Assembly (NCBI RefSeq): GCF_004365175.1
Contig: NZ_SOCE01000002.1
Span: 1,302,001 to 1,366,000, forward strand
From: Kribbella voronezhensis
GTDB taxonomy: Bacteria; Actinomycetota; Actinomycetes; Propionibacteriales; Kribbellaceae
DNA length: 64,000 bases
Direction: 5' to 3'
Each line of letters begins with the position of its first letter. The stretch's first letter is position 1. The notes under the pieces are model-generated. The model was given only the letters and a program-made list of their open reading frames with translations. It was not told where the DNA came from and ran no database searches. The position numbers and the translations under genes were made by a program. Positions 49,768 to 57,638 of this stretch are shown in pieces.

Positions 49768-50288
49768 ACCCCACGAACTACGGTGGCTCGATGAATCCCA
49801 CGATCAGACCGGCTTCGATGGATGACCTCGACGGCGTAGTGGCTTCGACCGCGGCGCTGTTCGCCGAGGACGCGGGAGAGCGCGATCCGCTCCGCAATCC
49901 GAACTGGCCGGAGCAGCACGGCACCCAGTGGTGCCGGGAGCTGCTCTCCAACCCGAACGCCCTCGTTCTCGTGGCCGTCGCGGGGGCAGGAGTCGGCGGC
50001 CACCTGGTGGGAAATCTCTACGACCCGTCGGACATGTGGACGGTCGCCCGAGCCGAGCTGGTCAGCATGTACGTCCGCCCGGAACTCCGAGGCCAAGGCG
50101 TCGGCGGACAGCTGGTGGATTCCTTCGCCGAGTGGGCGCGCAGTCGCGGCGCGGCGAGTCTGCAGGTAACGGCGTACGCCGCGAACGCCGCCGCGCTCGC
50201 GCTGTACCAGAGCCGAGGCTTCGCTCCACTCTCGATCACCTTGACAGCCGACGCCGGTGAACCGCCAACGCCGACCAACCACGGCTGA
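49764..50288 (+). CDS. GNAT family N-acetyltransferase
   Basis: A 174-residue acetyltransferase. ELVSMYVRPELRGQGVGGQLVDSFAEWARSRGAASLQVTAYAANAAALALYQSRGF contains the acetyl-CoA pyrophosphate loop RGQGVG and the C-terminal YQSRGF. ATG overlaps the methyltransferase stop (ATGA). The first 16 residues, MNPTNYGGS-MNPTIRP, come from a local 27-bp duplication of the start, so ATG 49791 is an equally good start. Confidence 0.85.
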   Translation: MNPTNYGGSMNPTIRPASMDDLDGVVASTAALFAEDAGERDPLRNPNWPEQHGTQWCRELLSNPNALVLVAVAGAGVGGHLVGNLYDPSDMWTVARAELVSMYVRPELRGQGVGGQLVDSFAEWARSRGAASLQVTAYAANAAALALYQSRGFAPLSITLTADAGEPPTPTNHG

Positions 50289-50385
50289 CCGGTTGCGCCG
50301 GGTCGGCTGATCGCACAGATCGCCGGTTGATCAGTGTCAACCGTTCGGTGCCCAGGTCGGAGAAGGCGCTCGAGCGGCCCCCGGT

Positions 50386-50415
50386 GCCTGGCGGTGGGGG
50401 CTCCCATCGCCAGGC
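50386..50415. terminator. Hairpin between GNAT and GTPase genes
   Basis: GCCTGGCG arms continue through GTGGG/CCCAT (one G-U pair) to give a 13-bp stem with a GGCT loop, 8 bp from the GTPase stop. Shared by the convergent genes. Confidence 0.75.
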
Positions 50416-50423
50416 TGGGCCGA

Positions 50424-52628
50424 TCAGACTCGGCGGAGGACATGGAGGAGGTACTCGCGGCGGTTGAGCGGGTTGTGGTCGGTGCGGGCGCGGGTGGGAA
50501 TCGGGCCGGTGACGGGGTGGTAGCGGTCGAAGGCTGATTCGAGGACGCTTTCGCCCCGGGTCAGCGCGGGGAGTTGCTGTTCGAGCTTGTAGACGGCGGC
50601 TGCTGGGATCTCACCTTCGAGAACGGAGGTCGTCGCGGCCAATGCCGGCACTTGCGGGATCGCGCGCAGTCGAGACAGCGCCGCCAGGACAGCCCGGGTC
50701 GTATCGGTGGGGATCTCCAACTGGAAGCGGTGCATCGGCTCGAACACCGTCGTACCGGCTGCTCGGAGCGCGTCCATCATCACCAGCGGTGTGAGCTGCC
50801 GGAAGTCTCCGGCGGTGCTCGACATGCTCTTGTCGAACACCGCGTGCGCATGACTCTGGCGCGCCGAGTACCCCGAATGCGTCATCGCGACTGTGCAATC
50901 AGGGATCTGCCAGCCGTAGACACCCTGCTGCAAGGACTCGTGCACGGTCTCCTCGACTGCCTTGATGAACGCGTACGGCATCGATCCGAGCTCGACCTCG
51001 AGCCGGAACGTGACGCCGGAGTTGACCGGCGCCGGTTCGACCCGCAGACCGACGGTCGCCAGGAACGGATTCGGGTCCACCTTGTTGAACTCGACCGCCG
51101 CACCGACACCGTTCAGCCGCTCGATGCAGATCGTCGTCGACTCGCGGAACGTGACGTCGATCCCGAACTCGCCGGCCAGCGTGGTCTGGATGACCTCCTT
51201 CTGCACCTCGCCGTACAGTGACACGAACGTCTCCTGCCGGATGTCGTCCTGCCGCAGGTTGATCAGCGGATCCTGCTCGGCGAGCTGGGAGAGCGCGACC
51301 TGCAGGTTTCCTTTGTCCGACAGCCGAACCGGCGCGATCACCGTCTCCAAGGTCGGGGGAGCGAAGTAACCGCTCTCCCCACCACTGCTCCCGCTCCCGA
51401 CTTGGCTGCCTACAGCACCTGTCGCAGATCCGCTCTGGTTGCTGGCGGCACCTGTCGCGGATCCGCTCTGGTTGCTGGCGGCACCTGTCGCGGATCCGCT
51501 CTGGTTGCTGGCGGCACCTGTCGCGGATCCGCTCTGGTTGCTGGCGGCACCGCTCGTGTCCTTGCTCTGGACGCTGGTGGCACCGATCGTGCCTCCACTC
51601 TGGTTGCTGGCGGCACCGATCGTGTCGCCGATCTGGATGCCGGCCAGACCCCACAGCTTGGCGATCTGGCCGGCCGACACCTCAGCCTGCGACAGCGCCG
51701 AGCCGTTGCCGAAGACACTGATCGCGGTGACCTTCGCCTCCTGATCACCCCGGTATCGCAGCCTGTCCCGAACGCGGATCGTGCCGGAGAACATCCGCAC
51801 GAACGCGATCTTCTCTCCCGCCGGACCACGTTCCACCTTGAAGACCGACCCCGCGACCGACCCGTCGGCCACGCCTTCGGTAGCCGGCAGCAGTTCCCGG
51901 ATCCCCGCGATCAGCTCGCCCGTCCCCGCGCCGGTGATCGCCGAACCGAAGTACACCGGATGCACCAGCGCCCGCTTCGTCTGCTCGGCCAGCCGGCCGC
52001 GCAGAGCGTCGTACGAGAGCGCTTTCTCGTTCTCCACATACGTTTCCAGGAGTTGCTCGTCGTGCTCGGACAGCAGGTCGATCATGGCGAAGGTGAAACC
52101 GGTGTCGTCCCGCCCGTACGGCGTGAACCCGGCCGCCGGCGTACCGAGTGCGCTCGTCGACCCCATCGCGATGACCTCGCTCGCGAGCTTGTCGGTGAGG
52201 TCCTTCACCAACTCCTCGCCGCGCGCACCGGAGCGGTCGAGCTTGTTGACGAAGATCACCGTCGGGATCTTCAGCCGCCGCAACGTCCGCATCAGCACTC
52301 GCGTCTGCGCCTGGACGCCTTCGACCGCGGAGATCACCAGCACGGCACCGTCCAGTACGCCGAGCGCCCGCTCCACCTCGGCGATGAAATCCGGGTGCCC
52401 CGGAGTGTCGATCAGGTTGACCGTGATGTCGTCGATCGCGAACGACACCACCGCGGACTTGATCGTGATCCCACGCTGGCGTTCCAGCGCGAGCGAATCG
52501 GTCTGAGTGCTGCCGTCGTCGACGCTGCCGACCTCGTCGATGACCCCGACGGCGTACAGCAGCCGCTCGGTCAGGCTCGTCTTACCGGCGTCGACATGCG
52601 CCAGAATTCCCAAATTGAGTGTTCGCAC
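50424..52628 (-). CDS. TetM/OtrA-like ribosomal-protection GTPase with internal repeat insert
   Basis: A 734-residue EF-G-like translational GTPase. G1 AHVDAGKTSL, switch GITIKS, G3 DTPGHPDF, G4 NKLD. Domain II is interrupted at about residues 328-405 by seven 11-residue repeats (GAASNQSGSAT type), followed by a Ser/Gly-rich linker before domain III (VIAPVRLSDKGNLQVALSQL). Domains IV-V follow (FRLEVELGSMPYAFIKAVEETVHESL, GDFRQLTPLVMMDALRAAGTTVFEPMHRFQLEIP). Family members release tetracycline from ribosomes. The domain-IV tip loop reads DKSMSSTAGDF where TetM has a YYSPVSTPADF-type loop, so resistance is unproven. GTG start with GGAG upstream. Usual length is near 640. Confidence 0.88.
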   Translation of the reverse strand: MRTLNLGILAHVDAGKTSLTERLLYAVGVIDEVGSVDDGSTQTDSLALERQRGITIKSAVVSFAIDDITVNLIDTPGHPDFIAEVERALGVLDGAVLVISAVEGVQAQTRVLMRTLRRLKIPTVIFVNKLDRSGARGEELVKDLTDKLASEVIAMGSTSALGTPAAGFTPYGRDDTGFTFAMIDLLSEHDEQLLETYVENEKALSYDALRGRLAEQTKRALVHPVYFGSAITGAGTGELIAGIRELLPATEGVADGSVAGSVFKVERGPAGEKIAFVRMFSGTIRVRDRLRYRGDQEAKVTAISVFGNGSALSQAEVSAGQIAKLWGLAGIQIGDTIGAASNQSGGTIGATSVQSKDTSGAASNQSGSATGAASNQSGSATGAASNQSGSATGAASNQSGSATGAVGSQVGSGSSGGESGYFAPPTLETVIAPVRLSDKGNLQVALSQLAEQDPLINLRQDDIRQETFVSLYGEVQKEVIQTTLAGEFGIDVTFRESTTICIERLNGVGAAVEFNKVDPNPFLATVGLRVEPAPVNSGVTFRLEVELGSMPYAFIKAVEETVHESLQQGVYGWQIPDCTVAMTHSGYSARQSHAHAVFDKSMSSTAGDFRQLTPLVMMDALRAAGTTVFEPMHRFQLEIPTDTTRAVLAALSRLRAIPQVPALAATTSVLEGEIPAAAVYKLEQQLPALTRGESVLESAFDRYHPVTGPIPTRARTDHNPLNRREYLLHVLRRV
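51415..51645 (-). repeat. In-frame 33-bp minisatellite, seven units
   Basis: Units begin at 51415, 51448, 51481, 51514, 51547, 51580 and 51613. The first four are nearly identical, the fifth and sixth are diverged, and the seventh is the least similar and includes the ancestral domain-II sequence (IQIGDTIGAA). The gradient suggests expansion toward the 3' side of the gene. Confidence 0.9.
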
Positions 52629-52799
52629 CGAACTCCATGTCCCTTGAACAGGTGAACTTTCCGCTCAGTCCAGACATGAAGTGAGATCGCACGACTGCGC
52701 TCCTTTGACGAGACGAACACGTACTACGACCCAACGAGTACAACAGACCCGCCCCAACCCCACCAACCGATTTTCGGCCGGCGCGGGCCCAGGGGCGGG

Positions 52800-53513
52800 T
52801 CAGCTGATGGTGGTGCCGATGGGGGAGCCGGTGGTGATGGCGGCGGCGGCGCCGGGGCGGTCTATGTCGAAGACGTGGAGGGGGAGGTGGTGGTCGCGGG
52901 CGAGGATGAAGGCGGCCTGGTCCATCACGCCGAGGCCCTGGTCGATGACCTGCTGGTAGGTGAGGTGGTCGAAGCGCCGGGCGGTCGGGACCTTGTTGGG
53001 GTCCGCGTCGTACACGCCGTCGGTGCCGTTCTTCGCGACGAGGAGCGCGTCGGCGTCGAGTTCGACGGCTCGCTGCACGGCTGGGTAGTCGGTGGTGGTG
53101 AACGGCTGACCGTTGCCGCAGCCGAGCAGGACGATCGAACCCTTCTCCAGATGCCGCAGCGCGCGAAGCCGGATGTACGGTTCGGCGAGGTTGTTGATCG
53201 GCAGTGCCGTCATGAGCCGTACGTCGGCTTCGCCGAGCTCGTGCAGTTTGCCGCGCAGCAGGACGGCGTTGATCACCGTGCCGAGCATGCCGATGTTGTC
53301 CGCCTCGACCCGGTCGATACCCCAGTCCTCGGCCCGGTTACCGCGAAAGACATTGCCCCCGCCGACGACGACAGCGACCTCCACGCCGGTGTCCCGCGCC
53401 GCGATCACCTCGCGGGCCAGATGGTTCAGCCGATCCTTGTCGAACCCGAACCCGGCCGACCCCGCGATCGCCTGACCGGACAGTTTGATCACCAAGCGGC
53501 GGTACTTCGGCAT
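52800..53513 (-). CDS. UMP kinase (PyrH-like), probable paralogue
   Basis: A 237-residue amino-acid-kinase-fold protein: RLVIKLSGQAIAG (canonical PyrH has KLSGE or KLGGE), VVVGGGNVFRGN, EADNIGMLGTVINAV, NLAEPYIRLRALRHLEKGSIVLLGCGNGQPFTTTDYPAVQRA, LLVAKNGTDGVYDADP. It phosphorylates UMP to UDP in pyrimidine synthesis. It is not next to rpsB-tsf-frr, the usual pyrH setting, so it is probably a second copy. Lies 171 bp upstream of the GTPase gene on the same strand. Confidence 0.85.
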   Translation of the reverse strand: MPKYRRLVIKLSGQAIAGSAGFGFDKDRLNHLAREVIAARDTGVEVAVVVGGGNVFRGNRAEDWGIDRVEADNIGMLGTVINAVLLRGKLHELGEADVRLMTALPINNLAEPYIRLRALRHLEKGSIVLLGCGNGQPFTTTDYPAVQRAVELDADALLVAKNGTDGVYDADPNKVPTARRFDHLTYQQVIDQGLGVMDQAAFILARDHHLPLHVFDIDRPGAAAAITTGSPIGTTIS

Positions 53514-53561
53514 GCCGGGCTCCTCGTCTCAGGCGGATGGCGCTGGTGAAGAGTAGTCCGG

Positions 53562-54200
53562 TCAGAACGCGGTGATCGACGCGGGGGAACGCTCCACGCG
53601 GCTGAGCGCCCGCAGTACCGGAGTCTGGCCGTGGCGACGCATCGCCAGCCTGGTCAGCAGATCGACGACGGTCTGCACGGCACGGTCCGGGAAGACGGGT
53701 GTCGGTACGCCGATGCTGACGGCGAGGTCGTCGGCGTGCACCGCGAGCTCCATCATCCGGGTGACGAGCATGTCGTCGAGCGTCAGCGACCACGGACCCC
53801 ACAGCGAGATCCGTACTGCGCGGTCGGGCGCCGTCGAGAGATCGCTCTCCAGTTGCCTGATCGCGGCGTCGAGCTGGTCAGCGAGGAAGGCGGGACCGTC
53901 GGTCGCGAGCTGATCGCCGCCGGCGCGGATCCGGACACTGATGTCGTCGTCGAGCCCCGCGTCGATCCACTGCACGCGCGCGTAGTGGTCGAGCAAGGTG
54001 ATCGTCGGCTCGGTCGGAATCGGCTCGCGGATGATCTGCGGGATCGCCAGCACCTGGAACGCCAGATGACCGGCCAGCCCGCCGACGCTGAATTCGGCCA
54101 GGGCGCTGGCCTTCGTCCAGGCGGACTCTACGGACGGCTCCCGCAACAAGGTGGCGGCCAGCCGCGCCACAGCGAGGAAGTCAGCACGGATGTCATTCAT
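53562..54200 (-). CDS. Maleylpyruvate isomerase N-terminal (MDMPI/DinB-like) domain protein
   Basis: A 212-residue helical-bundle protein, with GLAGHLAFQVLAIPQII and MMELAVHADDLAVSIGV giving the metal-binding His positions of the mycothiol-dependent/DinB_2 family. Likely a metal-dependent thiol transferase using mycothiol; substrate unknown. Start MNDIRADFL (54200). Confidence 0.8.
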   Translation of the reverse strand: MNDIRADFLAVARLAATLLREPSVESAWTKASALAEFSVGGLAGHLAFQVLAIPQIIREPIPTEPTITLLDHYARVQWIDAGLDDDISVRIRAGGDQLATDGPAFLADQLDAAIRQLESDLSTAPDRAVRISLWGPWSLTLDDMLVTRMMELAVHADDLAVSIGVPTPVFPDRAVQTVVDLLTRLAMRRHGQTPVLRALSRVERSPASITAF

Positions 54201-54287
54201 CCGTGCATTCTCTCCGCTGGCCCGGTGATGTGGTGTCATGCCAGTTCAGCGGGCTTCGAACCGCGTGACAGAGGAGTTGGAGCAGAG

Positions 54288-55241
54288 ATGACGGCTGGGC
54301 GACCTTTGCCGACGCAGGACGAGGTGCTCGGGTACTTCGAAACGCTGTCCAACTGGGGGCGGTGGGGTGACGACGACGAGCGCGGCACGCTGAACCACAT
54401 CACTGACGACGTCCGGCTGGCCGCGGCGACGGCCGTGCGGCATGGCAGGAGCGTGTCGTGCGGCTGGGAGATCGCCGTACCGGAGGAGATGGAGCGGTCG
54501 ACGACGGCGTGTCCTTGTGCCGCCGACATGCCGGGTGCCGAGCACATGCCGGCGGCGTTCCACAACGACCGGCGCTGGGGCTTTTCGAACGAGCGACTCG
54601 GCATCCTCTTTCACGGCAACACGATCACCCACCTCGATTCTCCTTGCCATCTCTTCTGGGACGGCAAGATGTACAACGGCCGGTCACATTCGCTGGTCGA
54701 CGCCGCGACCGGATCGGCGTGGGCGGCTGTCACGGCGGCGGCGAACGGGATCGTCACGCGTGGCGTGCTGCTGGACGTTGCGAAGGTCCGCGACGTGCCT
54801 TGGCTGGAGCCGGGGCAGGGCGTGTTCCCGGACGATCTTGAAGAGGCCGAGCGCCGCCAAGGTGTGCAGGTTCAGCCGGGTGATGCCGTACTGCTGCGGA
54901 CCGGCTACGGCCGCGCACGCCATGAAGACGGTGTGGCCGGCGGTATCACGCAGGCCGGTTGGCACGCGTCCTGCCTGCCCTGGCTGCATGAACGCGGAGT
55001 CGCGCTGATCGGTGCTGACACGCCCCAGGATGTTCAGCCGTCGGGGTACGACGAGGTGTTGATGCCGATCCATGCCGTCAGCCTCGTCGCGATGGGGCTG
55101 TGGCTCCTCGACAACTGCGACCTGGAGGAGTGCGCGGCGACGGCTGCCGAGCTCGGCCAGTGGGACTTCCAGCTCGCAGTCGCACCAGTGCGCTTCGCCG
55201 GTACGTCGGGCAGCCCCGTCAACCCGATCGCCACTTTCTGA
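54288..55241 (+). CDS. Cyclase family protein (kynurenine-formamidase-like)
   Basis: A 317-residue metal-dependent hydrolase. FHGNTITHLDSPCHLFWDGKMYNG matches the HxxTHxDxPxH signature; LLDVAKVR, GDAVLLRTGYG, and GADTPQDVQPSG also fit. Two neighbouring Cys occur in TACPCAADMPG. Such enzymes hydrolyse N-formylkynurenine, isatin or similar amides. ATG 54288 with a GGAG-rich leader. Confidence 0.85.
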   Translation: MTAGRPLPTQDEVLGYFETLSNWGRWGDDDERGTLNHITDDVRLAAATAVRHGRSVSCGWEIAVPEEMERSTTACPCAADMPGAEHMPAAFHNDRRWGFSNERLGILFHGNTITHLDSPCHLFWDGKMYNGRSHSLVDAATGSAWAAVTAAANGIVTRGVLLDVAKVRDVPWLEPGQGVFPDDLEEAERRQGVQVQPGDAVLLRTGYGRARHEDGVAGGITQAGWHASCLPWLHERGVALIGADTPQDVQPSGYDEVLMPIHAVSLVAMGLWLLDNCDLEECAATAAELGQWDFQLAVAPVRFAGTSGSPVNPIATF

Positions 55242-55302
55242 CCGCTGCGCCCTGGTCACAGCCGGATCGCCAGAGCCGTCCGTCCTTCACGGACAACGGT
55301 TG

Positions 55303-56259
55303 TCAGGGATCGACCATCTGGTCCAGCGTCCGGTAGGTGCGGTTGCTCGCCGCGGCGGAGCGTTGCTCGCGGCCGGTGGCCTCGATGTAGTTCTGGCTGG
55401 TGGCGAGGCTGGCGTGGCCGAGCAGCGCCATGATCTCCGACGCGGTGGCGCCGTCCTCGGCGAGCCGGGTCGCGAAGGTGTGCCGCAGGGCGTGCAGGTT
55501 CGCACCGACGGGGACGCGATCGTGCAGGCCGGCCCAGCGGTAGCAGGACTTCACCAGGTACTCGAGGCCGCCGCGGCCGATCGGCTCGCCGTCGCGGTCG
55601 AGCAGGAGCTTGCCGGAGCGGCCGAATCGCTTGCGGGGAAAGCGGCGCGCGCACGATTCGACGTACGTGGCGATGATCTTCTCCATGATCGGCTCGACCG
55701 GGATGGACCGGTCGCGGCTGCCCTTGCCGTGGATGTGCAGCCGCATCTCGCCGGGTCGGCCGGCCAGCGAATCCGCCGTCAGTGTGCGCATCTCGGCGGA
55801 GCGGAGGCCTGCGACGAGGCCGAGCGCGATGACGAGCACGTCGCGCTCGGGCCAGGGGTCGCGGGCACGGCGTGCGCCGTCGGCCGCTGCCTTGAGCAAC
55901 TTCTCCGGAGTGTCTTCACCGCGCAACGGCTTGGGGGAGAGGGGAGGGGTCTTGGGTCTCGCGACGGCTCCCATCGGGTTGCCGGTGAGCAGTCCGTCGG
56001 ACACACAGAAGGTGAGGAACTGGTTCCACGTCGACCAGGCACGGAGTACGGAACTCTTCGCGTGGGTGTCGGCGAACGCACCGAAGGCATCGCGCAACAC
56101 CTGGGCCGTCAGCTCGGTCACCTCGAGGCAATCGGCGTCCGGACCGAGCAGGGCGGTGATGCCCGCCAGATCACGACGATAGGCAGCAGTCGTGTGGGGG
56201 GAGTCCTTCCGCGGCCGCCGAGCCGCGAAGAACGCTGCCTGAGCATCGAGAACCTTCAT
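55303..56259 (-). CDS. Tyrosine recombinase/integrase (XerC/D-like)
   Basis: A 318-residue site-specific recombinase. N-terminal SAM-like core-binding domain (DSPHTTAAYRRDLAGITALL, VLRAWSTWNQFLTFCVSDGLLTGNPMGAV), and catalytic domain with all residues: Arg in GLRSAEMR, Lys in HGKGSRDR, His-x-x-Arg in LHALRHTFATRL, His in LLGHASLATSQ and Tyr in NYIEA. No phage or plasmid genes lie nearby. Two palindromes occur within 110 bp upstream of its start (56259). Confidence 0.9.
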   Translation of the reverse strand: MKVLDAQAAFFAARRPRKDSPHTTAAYRRDLAGITALLGPDADCLEVTELTAQVLRDAFGAFADTHAKSSVLRAWSTWNQFLTFCVSDGLLTGNPMGAVARPKTPPLSPKPLRGEDTPEKLLKAAADGARRARDPWPERDVLVIALGLVAGLRSAEMRTLTADSLAGRPGEMRLHIHGKGSRDRSIPVEPIMEKIIATYVESCARRFPRKRFGRSGKLLLDRDGEPIGRGGLEYLVKSCYRWAGLHDRVPVGANLHALRHTFATRLAEDGATASEIMALLGHASLATSQNYIEATGREQRSAAASNRTYRTLDQMVDP

Positions 56260-56315
56260 GTCGCAAGGTCTACAGCAGGCCGCCGACAATTCCGTCCGAG
56301 TCCCCCGGCGCAACT

Positions 56316-56330
56316 GTTGCTGTCAGCAAC
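56316..56330. promoter_or_regulatory. Dyad upstream of the recombinase
   Basis: GTTGCTG-T-CAGCAAC, perfect 7-bp arms around one base. Confidence 0.5.
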
Positions 56331-56343
56331 TACTTGCCGAATT

Positions 56344-56367
56344 CATGCATAATGCCAATTATGCATG
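56344..56367. promoter_or_regulatory. AT-rich 24-bp palindrome upstream of the recombinase
   Basis: CATGCATAAT and ATTATGCATG separated by GCCA. Each strand also carries TGCATAAT, an extended -10-like box. Could be an operator, a divergent promoter or a recombinase arm pair. Confidence 0.55.
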
Positions 56368-56384
56368 ACTCAGAGCACCCCTTC

Positions 56385-56930
56385 TCAGCCCCGATCGGGG
56401 GAGTTGCGAAGAGTTGTGTCGAGTTGACGGAGCAGTTCGCCGACGCGTCCGCCACCGGCTGGGGCCGATGGATAACGGCTGAGGACGTCCCGTACTGCGG
56501 TGTCGGCGAGCGATTCGCAGAAGGCTATGTGTGCGGCGGCGTCGCCAGCCGAAAGCTCGAGGGCTCGAACCGCATGAGCCGCTGAGCCGAGGATGTGTTT
56601 GACCTGGGTCGCGTTGGCCAGCGGGTGGAGGAATGCAGCACCACAGGCGTGACCGGCTGCTCGGGCAGCGTCGCTTGCTGCGGCCTGCCCGGCGTCGCGA
56701 GCTTCCTGAGCGGCTTTGTGCGCGGCCCAGGCGCTGTCGCGGAGCAGTTTGGTGCGTTCAGCTCCGTCGGCGAAGACCTGGGCCGCGTCGAGTGCGGCTC
56801 CTGGGCGCTGGTCTTCAGGGCGTTCCCGGTCGAAGATCGCCAACGCCGGCCGTGCGCAGGCCACGGCGTACGCGGTGACTTCGCGGAGTTCGGACAGGGT
56901 GAGTTCTATCGTCGGAGAGTCGGCCGCCAT
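56385..56930 (-). CDS. Imm-5-like putative immunity protein
   Basis: A 181-residue helical Ala-rich protein. YAVACARPALAIFDRERPEDQRPGAALDAAQVFADGA and AARAAGHACGAAFLHPLANATQVKHILGSAAHAVRALE follow the pattern of proteins annotated as putative immunity proteins (Imm-5-like), which in some genomes are partners of polymorphic toxins. No toxin gene is nearby. Divergent from a second family member at 56992, and directly upstream of the recombinase gene on the same strand. Confidence 0.65.
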   Translation of the reverse strand: MAADSPTIELTLSELREVTAYAVACARPALAIFDRERPEDQRPGAALDAAQVFADGAERTKLLRDSAWAAHKAAQEARDAGQAAASDAARAAGHACGAAFLHPLANATQVKHILGSAAHAVRALELSAGDAAAHIAFCESLADTAVRDVLSRYPSAPAGGGRVGELLRQLDTTLRNSPDRG

Positions 56931-56991
56931 GGCGGCATTCTGCCTCGCGACCGGTGCAGGTTCAGGTGGGTTTGTCTGGTAGGACTAGGAC

Positions 56992-57507
56992 GTGATCCTG
57001 CCGAAAGAACGTGATCCGCGGTTCATCACCCTTCGTCGTGGCGGGACGCTCACGGACTCCGATCATCAACTGCTGGCTCTGTGGGCGGCCTCGTGTGCCG
57101 AGCATGTCCTGCACCTGTTCGAATCGGAGCAACCTTCGGACCCGAGGCCTCGCCAGGCGATCGAGCAGATCCGGGCCTGGTCCCGGGGCGAGATCAGGAT
57201 GTCTGATTCGCGCGCGGCCGGCGGTCATGCCATGGCTGCAGCGAGACCGCTGACCGGAGCCGCCCGGCACGCCGCGTTTGCCGCCGGCCAGGCTGGTGTC
57301 GTGGCGCACGTTGCCGCACACGAGCTCGGCGCCGCGGCGTACGCGATCAAAGCCGCACGAGCCGCCGTCCCCAAAGCCGACGCCGAGGTCGCCGGCCGCC
57401 GCGAATGCAGTTGGCAACGCGAACAGCTTCCCGAAGAGATCCGCGAGCTCGTCCTTGACGATCAACGCCTGCGAAACGACATCTGCTGGGGCGTCTTCGA
57501 GTGCTGA
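56992..57507 (+). CDS. Imm-5-like putative immunity protein (second member)
   Basis: A 171-residue protein. LWAASCAEHVLHLFESEQPSDPRPRQAIEQIRAWSRGEI, AAGGHAMAAARPLTGAARHAAFAAGQAGVVAHVAAHELGAAAYAIKAARAA is a better match to the family than its divergent neighbour, including the W-s-r-G-E segment. GTG start with AGGA upstream. Ends WGVFEC. Function unknown. Confidence 0.7.
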   Translation: MILPKERDPRFITLRRGGTLTDSDHQLLALWAASCAEHVLHLFESEQPSDPRPRQAIEQIRAWSRGEIRMSDSRAAGGHAMAAARPLTGAARHAAFAAGQAGVVAHVAAHELGAAAYAIKAARAAVPKADAEVAGRRECSWQREQLPEEIRELVLDDQRLRNDICWGVFEC

Positions 57508-57541
57508 CCAGCCCCTCTCCAGCCCTGAGCGTAGATGTCCG

Positions 57542-57555
57542 ATAATGGACATTAT
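57542..57555. promoter_or_regulatory. AT-rich palindrome before the RibD-like gene
   Basis: ATAATG-GA-CATTAT, perfect 6-bp arms; about 84 bp before the start codon. Possibly the site of a winged-helix regulator; a second dyad CGGACA-AAG-TGTCCG lies at 57600-57614. Confidence 0.5.
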
Positions 57556-57638
57556 GTCAACTAGTCCTCTTCCGCCCAGGCCGAGGTGACCCCACTCGAC
57601 GGACAAAGTGTCCGGAAGACAGCTGACCAGGAGGCACC

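Noticed and set aside
51415..51645. Possible CRISPR or intergenic satellite
   Set aside because: Direct 33-bp units abut with no spacers and keep the reading frame of the GTPase.
52582..52677. 31-codon upstream frame overlapping the start of the TetM-like gene, as an attenuator peptide
   Set aside because: No ribosome site, no terminator/antiterminator pair found in the leader; chance is more likely.
55303..57507. Integrated mobile element with att sites
   Set aside because: No tRNA gene, direct-repeat boundary, transposase, phage or plasmid gene was seen around the recombinase; base composition is normal apart from the palindrome.
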